NCBI GenBank assembly: GCA_030430495.1
Contig: JAUIKM010000011.1
Span: 1-64,000, forward strand
Source: a bacterium
Lineage (GTDB): Bacteria; Bacteroidota; Ignavibacteria; Kapaibacteriales; UBA7675
Direction: 5' to 3'
DNA: 64,000 nt
Shown: positions 1 to 8,465 of the stretch, piece after piece
Layout: each line of letters opens with the position of its first letter
Numbering within the stretch: position 1 is the stretch's first letter
The notes under the pieces: model-generated
Told to the model about the DNA's origin: nothing
The model's database searches: none
Seen by the model: only the letters and a program-made list of their open reading frames with translations
Position numbers and translations under genes: made by a program

Positions 1-378
1 TGCTCGGTCAATGACAGAAAACACGTTGTAACCGGCGTGACGTCTTACACGGCGTCGCATGAGGATGCACGTCTCTAAAACACCGGTCGGGATAAATTCC
101 TTGCTTTTTAACATACCGGCGGCGGGGTGGTCCCCTGATCTAGCCGGAAGTACGCCCAAAAACGAACCCCTGCCATCACAAAACCCGCAACTCATTTTAT
201 ATCAACCACTTACACGCACACATCACAAGCACGCGCCTCAACTGAACTAACCAACGCCGGACTTTCTCACATTTCACCCACTGTACACTCTGCGCCCACA
301 AGCGGACAATGTTTAACCGTGAACGCAGGGATTTACAGGTTCTGCGTTTTGAGCCGAAGGCCATTGAGCAGTCACCGC
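1..378. other. Gene-free left edge
   Basis: No convincing coding region was found here. The only open frame (about 59-250, plus) has a low-complexity composition without domain features. The stretch reads as intergenic sequence downstream of the minus-strand gene at 379-756. No terminator with a T-tract was recognised. Confidence 0.5.
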
Positions 379-756
379 TTAATCGTGGAATTCACGCCGA
401 CCCTTGTGCGGCAGCAAATGCTCAAAGTCGCTCGCCGCGACCACGCTGATCTTTTTAGACCACAATGTCTCCGTGATCTCCCTGACTATCCCGACAATTT
501 CCTCTTTTGTTTGGCACTCAGGGCCGGGTACAACGTTGATGATGTACTTGAAATAAATGAAATCACGGCGTATCATCTCCGGCGTTGCGTATTTGTGGGC
601 GTCGTTTTCGTCGGAAAAAAGCAACACTGTTGGACTGTCATAGAACTCGATTTGCTCATTTGTTCCGCCCGGGAGATAATGCAGAATCTCGAATATCTCG
701 TGCTCGACCAGGTCAGATTGAACGTAGAGAACACATGAAGTTTCGAGTTTGTTCAT
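379..756 (-). CDS. Hypothetical protein, 125 aa
   Basis: A 125-residue acidic protein that I do not recognise. It has balanced composition with alternating hydrophobic and charged stretches (for example EHEIFEILHYLPGG and IYFKYIINVV), which looks like a folded cytoplasmic domain and not a shadow frame. There is no signal peptide, membrane segment or cysteine cluster. It starts at ATG 756 with a GGTGA-like sequence about 9 bases upstream. It lies downstream of a putative lipoprotein gene on the same strand, separated by about 110 bases. The overlapping plus-strand frames are basic and Cys/Arg-rich and look like shadows. Function is unknown. Confidence 0.55.
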   Translation of the reverse strand: MNKLETSCVLYVQSDLVEHEIFEILHYLPGGTNEQIEFYDSPTVLLFSDENDAHKYATPEMIRRDFIYFKYIINVVPGPECQTKEEIVGIVREITETLWSKKISVVAASDFEHLLPHKGRREFHD

Positions 757-868
757 CCGTAGTTCACCGGCAATGCGGAGTATCCTTTTTTGTCGTCAAG
801 CCAGAGCTGCGGCAGAGTGTCAGTGCAAATTTCACCTCGTTTCAAAACACCGAATCGGCAATTCGCCT

Positions 869-1363
869 CTAGTCCTGTGTTTTATCCCTGCATTTCTCAA
901 ACATCTTAAATCCCGGTCCCATAACTGCAGCACCGGCGGGTTGTTCGCTGCGGCGCACCTCAGCCGGGCCGGATTGTTCAACTTCCACACAGAGGATTCC
1001 TACGTCGCGGAAACTATCCAAATCGGCATCCATCTCTGCTGCCTGTTCAGTACTGAAAAACAGGTGTATGGAAAATTGCCGGTCGTAGTTTACGTATGCG
1101 ATAGCTACCCCGTTCTTCTCCAGATTGTGCTCATCCACCAAAATTGGACCGTCGGCGATTACATCTGGCCCATATCCAATCGAATCCAGCGCTCTAAAAG
1201 CCGCTATTACCGACATCTCAGGCATGCGTTGCAGCAATTCGACAAAGACACTGTCATCAAGACCGAGCAAAGGTTTCTCGACTTGATACCCGTTGTTGGC
1301 TCGTACAAATCCGTCAGATCCAAACAATCCACACGAATGCAGCATGGCCAGACTCAGGATCAT
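869..1363 (-). CDS. Putative small lipoprotein
   Basis: About 164 residues beginning with a hydrophobic stretch that ends in a lipobox-like LHSC|G at residues 8-11, so a lipid-anchored envelope protein is likely. The rest is an acidic soluble domain with no recognised family. The start is uncertain: ATG 1363 gives a very short signal with no positive charge, GTG 1366 and TTG 1372 are in frame just upstream, and a TTG at 1474 would give an unusually long N-region containing the arginines expected before a signal helix. It is on the same strand as the gene at 379-756 and the two may be co-transcribed. Function is unknown. Confidence 0.5.
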   Translation of the reverse strand: MILSLAMLHSCGLFGSDGFVRANNGYQVEKPLLGLDDSVFVELLQRMPEMSVIAAFRALDSIGYGPDVIADGPILVDEHNLEKNGVAIAYVNYDRQFSIHLFFSTEQAAEMDADLDSFRDVGILCVEVEQSGPAEVRRSEQPAGAAVMGPGFKMFEKCRDKTQD

Positions 1364-1564
1364 CACGCTCAAGGCACTTGCACGCCGGGTTATCGGGCCA
1401 ATCCGTGGTGCTTTGTCGAAGGCCGCATTTTCCCTGTCATATAGCCCACCTGGTTTCCTGTGGCGGCAAGACAATAGTACCTTTCACAACGCATGTTTGA
1501 GATTGCTGCGGTTAACGAATGCGGCACACAATACAAGTGCTGAATTCCGGCTCGCCTGCATTCC

Positions 1565-2077
1565 TCACTCCCCGCTCGTAAACTTCCGCACCAACTCCGC
1601 ATGTTGCGGATAGGCGCTCAACAACTGCTCACGCGTTCCAAGCTCAAAGTCTTCGAACTCAAAACCCGGCAGTACCACGCAGCCAACAAGCCCGAAGTCT
1701 CCCAGCCCAACGTCTGTGTCAAGCTCGGCCGCAAACCAGCAACCGGCCGGAATCACAAGCTGGAAATCAGCGCCCGCGCCAAGCTGTTTAACTTCAAGCC
1801 TGCCGTCCGAGTCCAACAGATACAGCCGCACGCCGCGCCCGCCGTGATAGTACCACAGCTCGTCCGACACCAGACGGTGCCAGTGTGAACGCTCACCCTC
1901 TTTTAACAAAAAGTAAATCGACGTTCCCAGACGCCGGCCGCCCCTGTATCCCGCCGGCAGTTCCGATGCCGCAACCTCCACCGGGCTGCGATAGGTCTCG
2001 CGGAACCAGCCGCCCTCGGGATGTTGAATCAGATTCAGCTCTTGTATCAGATCGTCGGCGTTGCGTGTGTTTAACAT
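1565..2077 (-). CDS. Cupin superfamily protein (DUF985 type)
   Basis: A 170-residue single-domain cupin of the DUF985/Cupin_5 type. Visible family features are the N-terminal HPEGGWFRETYRS segment, the GTSIYFLL...SHWHRL core with paired histidines, the DELWYYHGG strand, and the C-terminal GCVVLPGFEFEDFELGTREQL. Full-length members are about 150-170 aa, so this one is complete. The fold suggests a small-molecule or sugar-binding role or an isomerase-like role; the substrate is not known for most members. It begins 39 bases after the ROK kinase gene on the same strand, so it is probably the last gene of that transcript. Confidence 0.85.
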   Translation of the reverse strand: MLNTRNADDLIQELNLIQHPEGGWFRETYRSPVEVAASELPAGYRGGRRLGTSIYFLLKEGERSHWHRLVSDELWYYHGGRGVRLYLLDSDGRLEVKQLGAGADFQLVIPAGCWFAAELDTDVGLGDFGLVGCVVLPGFEFEDFELGTREQLLSAYPQHAELVRKFTSGE

Positions 2078-2116
2078 CAGGATCGATTTCTTGTGTGTTT
2101 GAAGAATACATTCCCC

Positions 2117-3025
2117 TTATCTCCCGGACATGCGCTCAGCAGCGGCCGCCTGCAGAATCTGCGGCATGATGTTCGCCGCGTCGAATCCAAGTGCGAGCGC
2201 GCCCCACAATGCAGCGTCATAGTCCAACCGACTTAAACGCAGCTGCGGGCACGGCACAATGTGCACGTTGCGTTCAAGCTCCGCACGCGCCGCGGAAAGC
2301 AGTAGTTCGCCGCCGCCGACGGCTACACCGCCGCTGATCGCAATTTCGCCCGGAGCCAGCATAACCGCCGCGTTGCGCAGCCCGCGCCCCAGCAATACGC
2401 CGACTTCCATCCACTCGTCCCTGTGTAATTCGGCCGCTTTTTTACCGTAGCGCCGTTCAATCGCCAGACCCGAAATGAGCGCCTCAAGACAGTTCACCGC
2501 ACCGCAGGAACAGACGACTGATTTAACATCCGGGTCCAACTGCACGCTCTGATGTCCAATTTCCGGATGTGCCTCGTCGCAACCGCGATATATCTGGCCG
2601 TCGACCAGAAATCCACCGCCCAGTCCGGTGCTGAGCGTCGCGTACAGCAGTCGGGATATGCCGGCGTCAGCGACGTAATACTCGGCAAACGCGCCGGCAT
2701 CCGCGTCGTTTTCCAGCCGCACCGGACAACCAAACTCCCGCCGCAGCGCCCGGCCGAGTTCCAGTCCGCGCCATTGCGGCAGATGCAACGGGCTGACAGT
2801 CTGTTCGCGCGGATCCAGCGGACCGCCGCAGGAAATCCCGATTGCGTCAATGGTTTCGTCCGCAGCACGGCTCGCCGCGGCGCGAACCATTTCTGTCATC
2901 TGATTCAAAGCGTCGGCCGGGTCCTGCGGCGTGTTGATGCGCGCACGAAACAGGAAAGCCCCCCGCCGGTTGCAGGAGGCTGTCAGAATCTTGCTGCCGC
3001 CAATGTCGATGCCGATTATTGCCAT
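2117..3025 (-). CDS. ROK family sugar kinase (glucokinase-like)
   Basis: A 302-residue ROK (Repressor/ORF/Kinase) protein without a DNA-binding domain, hence a sugar kinase. The N-terminal phosphate-binding loop DIGGSK is at residues 6-11, the catalytic END (LENDADAGAFAE) is near residue 110, and the zinc site CSCGAVNCLE lies near residues 168-178. The GGVAVGG segment near the C-terminus closes the ATP site. The likely reaction is ATP-dependent phosphorylation of glucose or an N-acetylated hexose in the cytoplasm; the sequence does not decide which. Its start lies 13 bases from the stop of the large TPR-transglutaminase gene, so the two are probably co-transcribed. Confidence 0.9.
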   Translation of the reverse strand: MAIIGIDIGGSKILTASCNRRGAFLFRARINTPQDPADALNQMTEMVRAAASRAADETIDAIGISCGGPLDPREQTVSPLHLPQWRGLELGRALRREFGCPVRLENDADAGAFAEYYVADAGISRLLYATLSTGLGGGFLVDGQIYRGCDEAHPEIGHQSVQLDPDVKSVVCSCGAVNCLEALISGLAIERRYGKKAAELHRDEWMEVGVLLGRGLRNAAVMLAPGEIAISGGVAVGGGELLLSAARAELERNVHIVPCPQLRLSRLDYDAALWGALALGFDAANIMPQILQAAAAERMSGR

Positions 3026-3038
3026 TGTTAAACCGCCG

Positions 3039-6000
3039 CTACTGCCGTCGCACGGGATTTTTCTGCAGTAGAATCTGGCGTTGGTCCTCTTTCACCACGG
3101 AGTTGTAAAACTCCTTGAACTGATGGTACTCGGCCGGTGAGACTTCCAGCTTTTTGTTGACCAGACGCCGCGTTCCGCGCAAAACGCCGTTCTCAAAACT
3201 GAAACTCAGCGTGTAATCCGCAACCGGTGAACTTAAACGCACGTCCTCGCCCAGCTCAACCGGCGCATAGCCGTCCGGCAGGTGAATCTCCATCACCTCG
3301 CTGACGGTGTCCGCCCAGGGCCAGTACAGGTAGGTGTACTTGCGTTCGTCGTAGGACAGCGCCTCGTTGGCGCTGAGTTTGCTCGACCAGGGAACGTTGA
3401 GGAATTTGAAGCTGCCGGTTTCAGTCACATAGGACGGCACTTCAAATTCACAGGTATATTCCATTTCCGGTTCGATCTCGTTCAAATCGCCGAGCTCCAG
3501 TTTGTTGAGCGTCACACTCGGAAAACTGGAAGCCAGCATTTCCTTGAATTCGCGCTTGCGGTCCTGCTCGCCCTTGTCGCGGAATGCGTAACGCATGATC
3601 GCGCTGAAGTTGCCCGACTGCGCCGATTTCAGGCTGACGGCAATACTGTTGTCATCGCGCACCTTCATGTTGGTCTTTGTCGTCAGGCTGTTGGGCACAA
3701 AACCTTCATCCGGCATCAGGAACGGTTCTGTTTCTCCCTCGCGGATTAACAAAGAGAAGCCGTCGATGTCGAGTTCAGGTATCGAGCCGAAAGAATAATT
3801 GTTGGCGGTCAGGTCCATGTACATCAGCTCGGCGTCCAGTTCGACGGCCGCGATGCAGTGGTTCCAGGCTATCGAAGGCAGTACCGCCTGATTGCGGCCT
3901 TCATCGCGCGTGTTGATCAGCACGTAGTGCGCGTCCACGTCCAGCTCGTCCAGCATCGAAATCGCCAGGGTCGAGACGTCCTTGCAGTCGCCGATGCCCG
4001 TTTCCAGCACGTCGCGCGCCTTCTGCGGCACGAGGCCGGACTGACGGAACGAGACGGAGCTGTAGCGGATATTTTCCGTGATAAAGTCGTACACCAGCGC
4101 CGCGCGCTCGCGCGCCGTCAGCTCGTCTCTGTTGAGGCCGCGGTCCTGCAGCAGTTGTTTAACCTTCTCGCGCACCTCATAACTTTCGCGCGTTTTGGTC
4201 ATTGCCAGGTCCTGGTACCACTCCACAAAAAAGGCCCAGTCTTCGATGGTCGAAAGGTGCAGTACCTTGCCGACTTCCGTCAGCCCCGGCATGTCGTATT
4301 CGTAGTGCAGGCCGGGTTCGTCGTGCGTGCGCCAGGCGTACAGCACCCCTTCGTCCGTCCTCTTCACCTCGGGTTTGATGTCGCCGTTCTGCACATTGTA
4401 CCTGAATGTCAGATCCTCGGGGACAAGCAAAAAGTAGCGGCTCGACGCCACCGGATAACCGCCATTGAAGTAGTGCGAGTCCCAGAAGTGTCCGGCCAGA
4501 CGACCATATTGAAACGTCTGGACCCGATAGCGAATGTAAACGGTCTCGCCCGGTTCAAGTTGTTTAAACACCACGTAATTGCCGCTGACGTCCGCCACCA
4601 CTTCCGAGCCGTTTAACTTGCGCACAAAGGCCCGCTCGATGTTAATCCGCTCCGTATTGCCGTAGTACGGCACATAGTATTCTTTTACTTCGTCCACGCC
4701 GCTCTGATTAAACACTTTCACCGCAATTTCACCGATGTATTCGGATGCGCCGCGGTCGTACACCACGCGCCGGCGGTCGTCCATCAGGTACATGCCGTTG
4801 TCTTCGGGGAAGTCGGCGGCGTTCGGCGCGGCGGCAATCACACTGTCCAGATCGACCTGATCAAACAGGTCAAAGATGTTGCCTTTGCCCTCCATCTCGC
4901 GAATAGTGTGGCGCAGCGTGTAGTTGCGCGGCGAGAAGTCCAGCGCCTTGTAGAAGTATTCCAGTGCGGTTTTGTCGTTGTTGCGCGCGCGGTGTATTTC
5001 CCCGACGCGCTCCCAGTATGCCGCGCTGTTGGGACACATATCAGTCGCCTGTTTCATGGACGCAAGTGCGTCGTCATAGCGCTCCTGATCGATGTATTCG
5101 CCCGCCATGCGGAAGTGGATGCCCGCCTGCGCCGGATCGGCCTCCAGCAGCGAAAGCGTCAGCTCTTCCCACTTGTCCACCTCGCCTTTGCGCAGGTAGA
5201 GGCCCGCCAGTCGATTCGTAACCGCCAGTGAATAGTGTTCATCCAGGTAGTCCTCGTATAACTCGATTGCCGGATCCACGCCGCCAGATTTTTCGGTCAG
5301 CACGGCGGCCATCGACGTCATCCAGGAGATGTCCTCGGGGAATTTTTCGTAGGCTTCGCGCACCAACTGGCGCGCCTTGTCCGCCTCGCGCTTGCGGACG
5401 TGATAAGTATAGCGGAAGGTGTAGGGCAACTGCGATCCTTCAGGCACGGCCAGTTCAACCTTGTCGATCAGCTCGCGCACTTTGTCGTATTCCTGCTGTT
5501 CGTAGTGGCGCTCTATCTGGTAGACCAGCGAACTCAACAGGTTGGGCGCCTGTTTTTCCAGGCTCTCGACGATGCTCAGCGCGCGGTCGTACTTGCCGTT
5601 TTCCGTGTATGCATTGATCAGCTGCTCCTGAACGTACGTGTTGCGCGGCGCCAGTTCTTCGGCTGCGCGCAGCGCAAGCTCAACTTTTATCTTGCGGTCG
5701 CTGCGGCTGTGAACGCAGGCCAGCAGAAGATGATTTTCGATGTGGTCCGGGTTGGCCGCTATTTTGTCCTCAAAAAACTTCACCGCCGCATCGGCGATTT
5801 CAATCTTGGGCGCGCCCGGTTTGGGCGTGTACGTCTGTTTGTCCGTCGAGACGCGCAGTCCCGGCAGCGGACGCCCTTTCGCGTCGGTAATGCGCAGCAG
5901 AAAATTGGATCGGTCGATCTCGTCGTGCCCCACCTTCACCAGGATGCGGTTCCAGCCTTTCTGCAGTTCCGTGCGCACGATGTAGGTGTCCACATCGTTG

Positions 6001-6824
6001 TTGCGCTCTTCGAATTCCTGCGTCAGCAACTCGTCGTTGAGGAAGAGTTTAAGCGCGCCCGACGTGCCGATGCGCACGTCCGCCGCCTGCTTGCTGTCCG
6101 AATGCACAAAGGTATTGGCGTAGAAAAAGGCATTGTCTTCCGAGAAATAGCGCTGAAAATCAAACCACAGATCGGGCCGCCCGACCGACGGTTTGAACCA
6201 GAACGCCGGCACCGCAAATTTGCCGACATAACGCGCATCCGGATCAAACTCCAGCTCCGGCGCAAAAACCTTGTCAAAACCCGACTGCGATATGTTCTCA
6301 AACGGGCCGATGGTCATCCAGTCGTTGATAACGCCCAGCTTGCCGTACACCTCTTTCGCCTCCTGCAACTTGCCTTCCTGCTCCAGGAAAAAGCCGTAAC
6401 TGCTGGTGGTAATGGCACTTAACAACCCGTTGCTTTGCGGATTCTGTGCGTCCATTTCAGCCAGTCCGGGCAGCAATTGCAGGTGTTCTTCGCTCTCGGC
6501 CAGCATCGCATAGGCCGGAATTCCCCACAGCGCATAGGCGTAGGGCGCGTGTTCCGGCGACTGAAGCAGGAACTGCGAGTACAACTCAAAAGCTTCGTCG
6601 TTTCTGTTTAACTGACTGTACAGAAAAGTCAGGCCGCTGACTGCGCGGGCATCCGCCGGATCCTGTTCCAGCGCGGCTTTGAACTCAGCCTCGGCCTTTG
6701 CAAAATCCAGATCGTCCCAGGCCTGCCAGGCCGAGTTTATTTGTGCGTCCGCCGCATTGAGCGCGGGAACGGACGCCGTCAACATCAGCGCCCCTACCAG
6801 AACTTTATTCAACCATCGCCGCAT
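3039..6824 (-). CDS. Exported TPR / DUF3857 / transglutaminase-like protein
   Basis: A 1261-residue exported protein. I start it at ATG 6824 because a signal peptide (MRRWLNKVLVGALMLTASVP, cleavage near NAADA) follows immediately and GGGAG lies about 11 bases upstream; an in-frame start at 6935 would bury the signal. Residues about 27-110 and 350-660 are TPR units, about 700-880 form a DUF3857 domain, and about 900-1010 a transglutaminase-like core. The cysteine-protease-like triad is visible: Cys in GDCKD (about 945), His in WNHC (about 988) and Asp in MDLT (about 1001). DUF3857-transglutaminase proteins are common in Bacteroidota envelopes, but their substrate is generally unknown. It precedes the ROK kinase and cupin genes on one strand. 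Confidence 0.85.
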   Translation of the reverse strand: MRRWLNKVLVGALMLTASVPALNAADAQINSAWQAWDDLDFAKAEAEFKAALEQDPADARAVSGLTFLYSQLNRNDEAFELYSQFLLQSPEHAPYAYALWGIPAYAMLAESEEHLQLLPGLAEMDAQNPQSNGLLSAITTSSYGFFLEQEGKLQEAKEVYGKLGVINDWMTIGPFENISQSGFDKVFAPELEFDPDARYVGKFAVPAFWFKPSVGRPDLWFDFQRYFSEDNAFFYANTFVHSDSKQAADVRIGTSGALKLFLNDELLTQEFEERNNDVDTYIVRTELQKGWNRILVKVGHDEIDRSNFLLRITDAKGRPLPGLRVSTDKQTYTPKPGAPKIEIADAAVKFFEDKIAANPDHIENHLLLACVHSRSDRKIKVELALRAAEELAPRNTYVQEQLINAYTENGKYDRALSIVESLEKQAPNLLSSLVYQIERHYEQQEYDKVRELIDKVELAVPEGSQLPYTFRYTYHVRKREADKARQLVREAYEKFPEDISWMTSMAAVLTEKSGGVDPAIELYEDYLDEHYSLAVTNRLAGLYLRKGEVDKWEELTLSLLEADPAQAGIHFRMAGEYIDQERYDDALASMKQATDMCPNSAAYWERVGEIHRARNNDKTALEYFYKALDFSPRNYTLRHTIREMEGKGNIFDLFDQVDLDSVIAAAPNAADFPEDNGMYLMDDRRRVVYDRGASEYIGEIAVKVFNQSGVDEVKEYYVPYYGNTERINIERAFVRKLNGSEVVADVSGNYVVFKQLEPGETVYIRYRVQTFQYGRLAGHFWDSHYFNGGYPVASSRYFLLVPEDLTFRYNVQNGDIKPEVKRTDEGVLYAWRTHDEPGLHYEYDMPGLTEVGKVLHLSTIEDWAFFVEWYQDLAMTKTRESYEVREKVKQLLQDRGLNRDELTARERAALVYDFITENIRYSSVSFRQSGLVPQKARDVLETGIGDCKDVSTLAISMLDELDVDAHYVLINTRDEGRNQAVLPSIAWNHCIAAVELDAELMYMDLTANNYSFGSIPELDIDGFSLLIREGETEPFLMPDEGFVPNSLTTKTNMKVRDDNSIAVSLKSAQSGNFSAIMRYAFRDKGEQDRKREFKEMLASSFPSVTLNKLELGDLNEIEPEMEYTCEFEVPSYVTETGSFKFLNVPWSSKLSANEALSYDERKYTYLYWPWADTVSEVMEIHLPDGYAPVELGEDVRLSSPVADYTLSFSFENGVLRGTRRLVNKKLEVSPAEYHQFKEFYNSVVKEDQRQILLQKNPVRRQ

Positions 6825-6912
6825 AAAACACCGTTCTCCCGAAGTTCCGTTGTCTGCGTAAAAACTTTGTACATGTCTGTTGTTCGCCCCCGGAGAAGGG
6901 ACCTGGCCTGAC

Positions 6913-7284
6913 TCAATCCTCTTCTTGTTTGCCACCGAGTTTGCGGCGAAGAGCCGCCTCGTACTGCGGCGTGTGCGTCAGTTTGCCGCCCGTCAGCATT
7001 TCATAACGAATCATCGCTTTGTTTAACCTGTGCTGCAGGTCGCGCCGTTCGTCGTCATCCGTCACGGCCTTCAGCAGGTCGCGCAACTGGAGCGTTTCTG
7101 CGTGGATTTGAGCTTCTTCCGGCAGAACGCCGGAGTTTTTGAGAACGCGCAACGCCGGGCGCATTTCGGGGCTGACGCCGTCGTATTGTGAAAGATCGAG
7201 CGGTTTGCCCTTGAGCGGCAGGTCGTTGAACTCGCCGCGTTCTATTGCTGCGCGGATTTTGGCGTCGGCCAGACTGGCATGCAT
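6913..7284 (-). CDS. DUF1992 domain protein
   Basis: A protein of about 123 aa matching the DUF1992 domain, also found C-terminal to J domains in DnaJC28-like proteins. Diagnostic features are the N-terminal ADAKIRAAIERGEFNDLPLKGKPL and the following helical region with VLKNSGVLPEEAQ. I chose ATG 7284 because a GGAGGA Shine-Dalgarno (7292-7297 on the plus strand) sits 7 bases upstream; a longer frame to 7341 lacks this support. The protein ends with an acidic GGKQEED tail. It lies 88 bases upstream of the TPR-transglutaminase gene on the same strand. Molecular function is unknown. Confidence 0.85.
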   Translation of the reverse strand: MHASLADAKIRAAIERGEFNDLPLKGKPLDLSQYDGVSPEMRPALRVLKNSGVLPEEAQIHAETLQLRDLLKAVTDDDERRDLQHRLNKAMIRYEMLTGGKLTHTPQYEAALRRKLGGKQEED

Positions 7285-7556
7285 GTGATTATCCTCCAAA
7301 ATTACTGAAGGTCGTTCGGCAAGTGCGCCGGACTCTGTCACCGAAGAGCGGACGGACCAGATTCAAAATTGTTGACCAACAGACCGGTCTTTTTTACGCC
7401 CGCCGCTCCCGCCTTCCGCGGCCTCAAATCTGCGGCATTGAGCGCGATGCAACGCTCTACGTTCAAGGTGCTTGGCGGATGCAAGGGATTTCGGTAATTT
7501 TCACGTCGCGCGGTCGGCACGTGCCGCCGAGCTTGTAAACGACACATGGAACTCAC

Positions 7557-7892
7557 ATGAAGTTTTCGCAGCAACGCCTGGATCAGGCTATGATTGTCGG
7601 GCTGTCCGGTCGCATGGACGTCACAAACGCCGCGCAGGCGGAAGTCGAACTGCTCGGCCATGTCGAAGAAGGTAAAAAGCTGATGGTCCTCGACTGCGCC
7701 GAGCTGGATTACATCTCCAGCGCCGGCCTGCGCGTCCTGCTGCTGACGGCCAAAAAGATGCAGGCAAATCGCGGCGAAGTGCGCCTGAGCAGCCTCCAGG
7801 CCCCGATTCGCGAAGTCTTTGATATCGCCGGTTTTTCCCAGGTCTTTGCCATCTATCCCGATACGGACAGCGCGCTGCGGGCCACGGCCTGA
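7557..7892 (+). CDS. Anti-sigma factor antagonist (STAS domain)
   Basis: A 111-residue single STAS domain of the SpoIIAA/RsbV type. The phosphorylatable serine lies in LDYISSAGLRVLL (about residues 50-63), the segment that is phosphorylated by the partner kinase. In known systems the unphosphorylated form binds an RsbW-like kinase/anti-sigma factor and frees a sigma factor or another output protein. The matching kinase gene follows 132 bases downstream on the same strand. No PP2C phosphatase or obvious SigB-like sigma gene is present in the window, so the output is unknown. Confidence 0.9.
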   Translation: MKFSQQRLDQAMIVGLSGRMDVTNAAQAEVELLGHVEEGKKLMVLDCAELDYISSAGLRVLLLTAKKMQANRGEVRLSSLQAPIREVFDIAGFSQVFAIYPDTDSALRATA

Positions 7893-8024
7893 TCGCCTCC
7901 GCATCTCCTCCGCACCTGTTGTGCAGAAATCACCACATCGCGCAACAAACTGTGGAATAATTCCAACATTTTCCGGTATGGCCGGTACTGGGCATGGTCA
8001 ACAGTTTTTGCGATACGAGTGCTG

Positions 8025-8465
8025 ATGAGCAGCGTAGTGACACTTTCCCTCAACAATTCTCTCCAGGAGCTTCCCCGCCTCGGCCAGGCGGTGCGCGATC
8101 TGTGCAAACGCCGCCGGGTCCCGAATGCCATTCTGTACTCCGTCAACCTCGCCGTCGATGAACTCTTCACCAATGTCGTGACGCATGGCTACGAGGACGA
8201 CGAGAGCCACGAGATCAGCATCCGCATCGCCGTGGACGACAGCAGCATCGAAATTGAAATGATCGACGACGGCGTGGCGTTTAACCCCTGGCAGGACGCT
8301 CCCGTGCCGCGACTGGATACGCCGCTGGAAACGCGCGCCATCGGCGGCCTTGGCTTGCACCTGGTCAAATCACTCATGAACTCGCTCGACTACCAGCGCA
8401 GCGACGGCCGCAATTGCATTCGCATGCGCAAGGACTACTCACCCGCCGCCGAGTCCGCCGCCTGA
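8025..8465 (+). CDS. RsbW-like anti-sigma serine kinase (HATPase)
   Basis: A GHKL ATPase of about 146 aa. The N-box is VDELFTNVVTHGY, the G1 box IDDGVAFNPW and the G2 box GGLGLHLVKSLMNSLDY, as in RsbW/SpoIIAB serine kinases. It should phosphorylate the upstream STAS protein and sequester a partner in partner-switching control. ATG 8025 is used; GTG 8019 is in frame two codons earlier. The 3' end overlaps the convergent PrsW-type gene by 31 bases (8435-8465), so the two transcripts run into each other. No separate promoter was identified for this gene. Confidence 0.88.
   Translation: MSSVVTLSLNNSLQELPRLGQAVRDLCKRRRVPNAILYSVNLAVDELFTNVVTHGYEDDESHEISIRIAVDDSSIEIEMIDDGVAFNPWQDAPVPRLDTPLETRAIGGLGLHLVKSLMNSLDYQRSDGRNCIRMRKDYSPAAESAA

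Noticed and set aside
59-250. 63-codon plus-strand frame
   Set aside because: It is low complexity with no homology features or Shine-Dalgarno, in sequence that reads as intergenic.
1-378. Possible riboswitch in the first 300 bases (ACCGGCGGCGGGGTGGTCCCC)
   Set aside because: The GC-rich segment does not match any riboswitch core I can recognise, and no downstream gene is on the same strand within a suitable distance.
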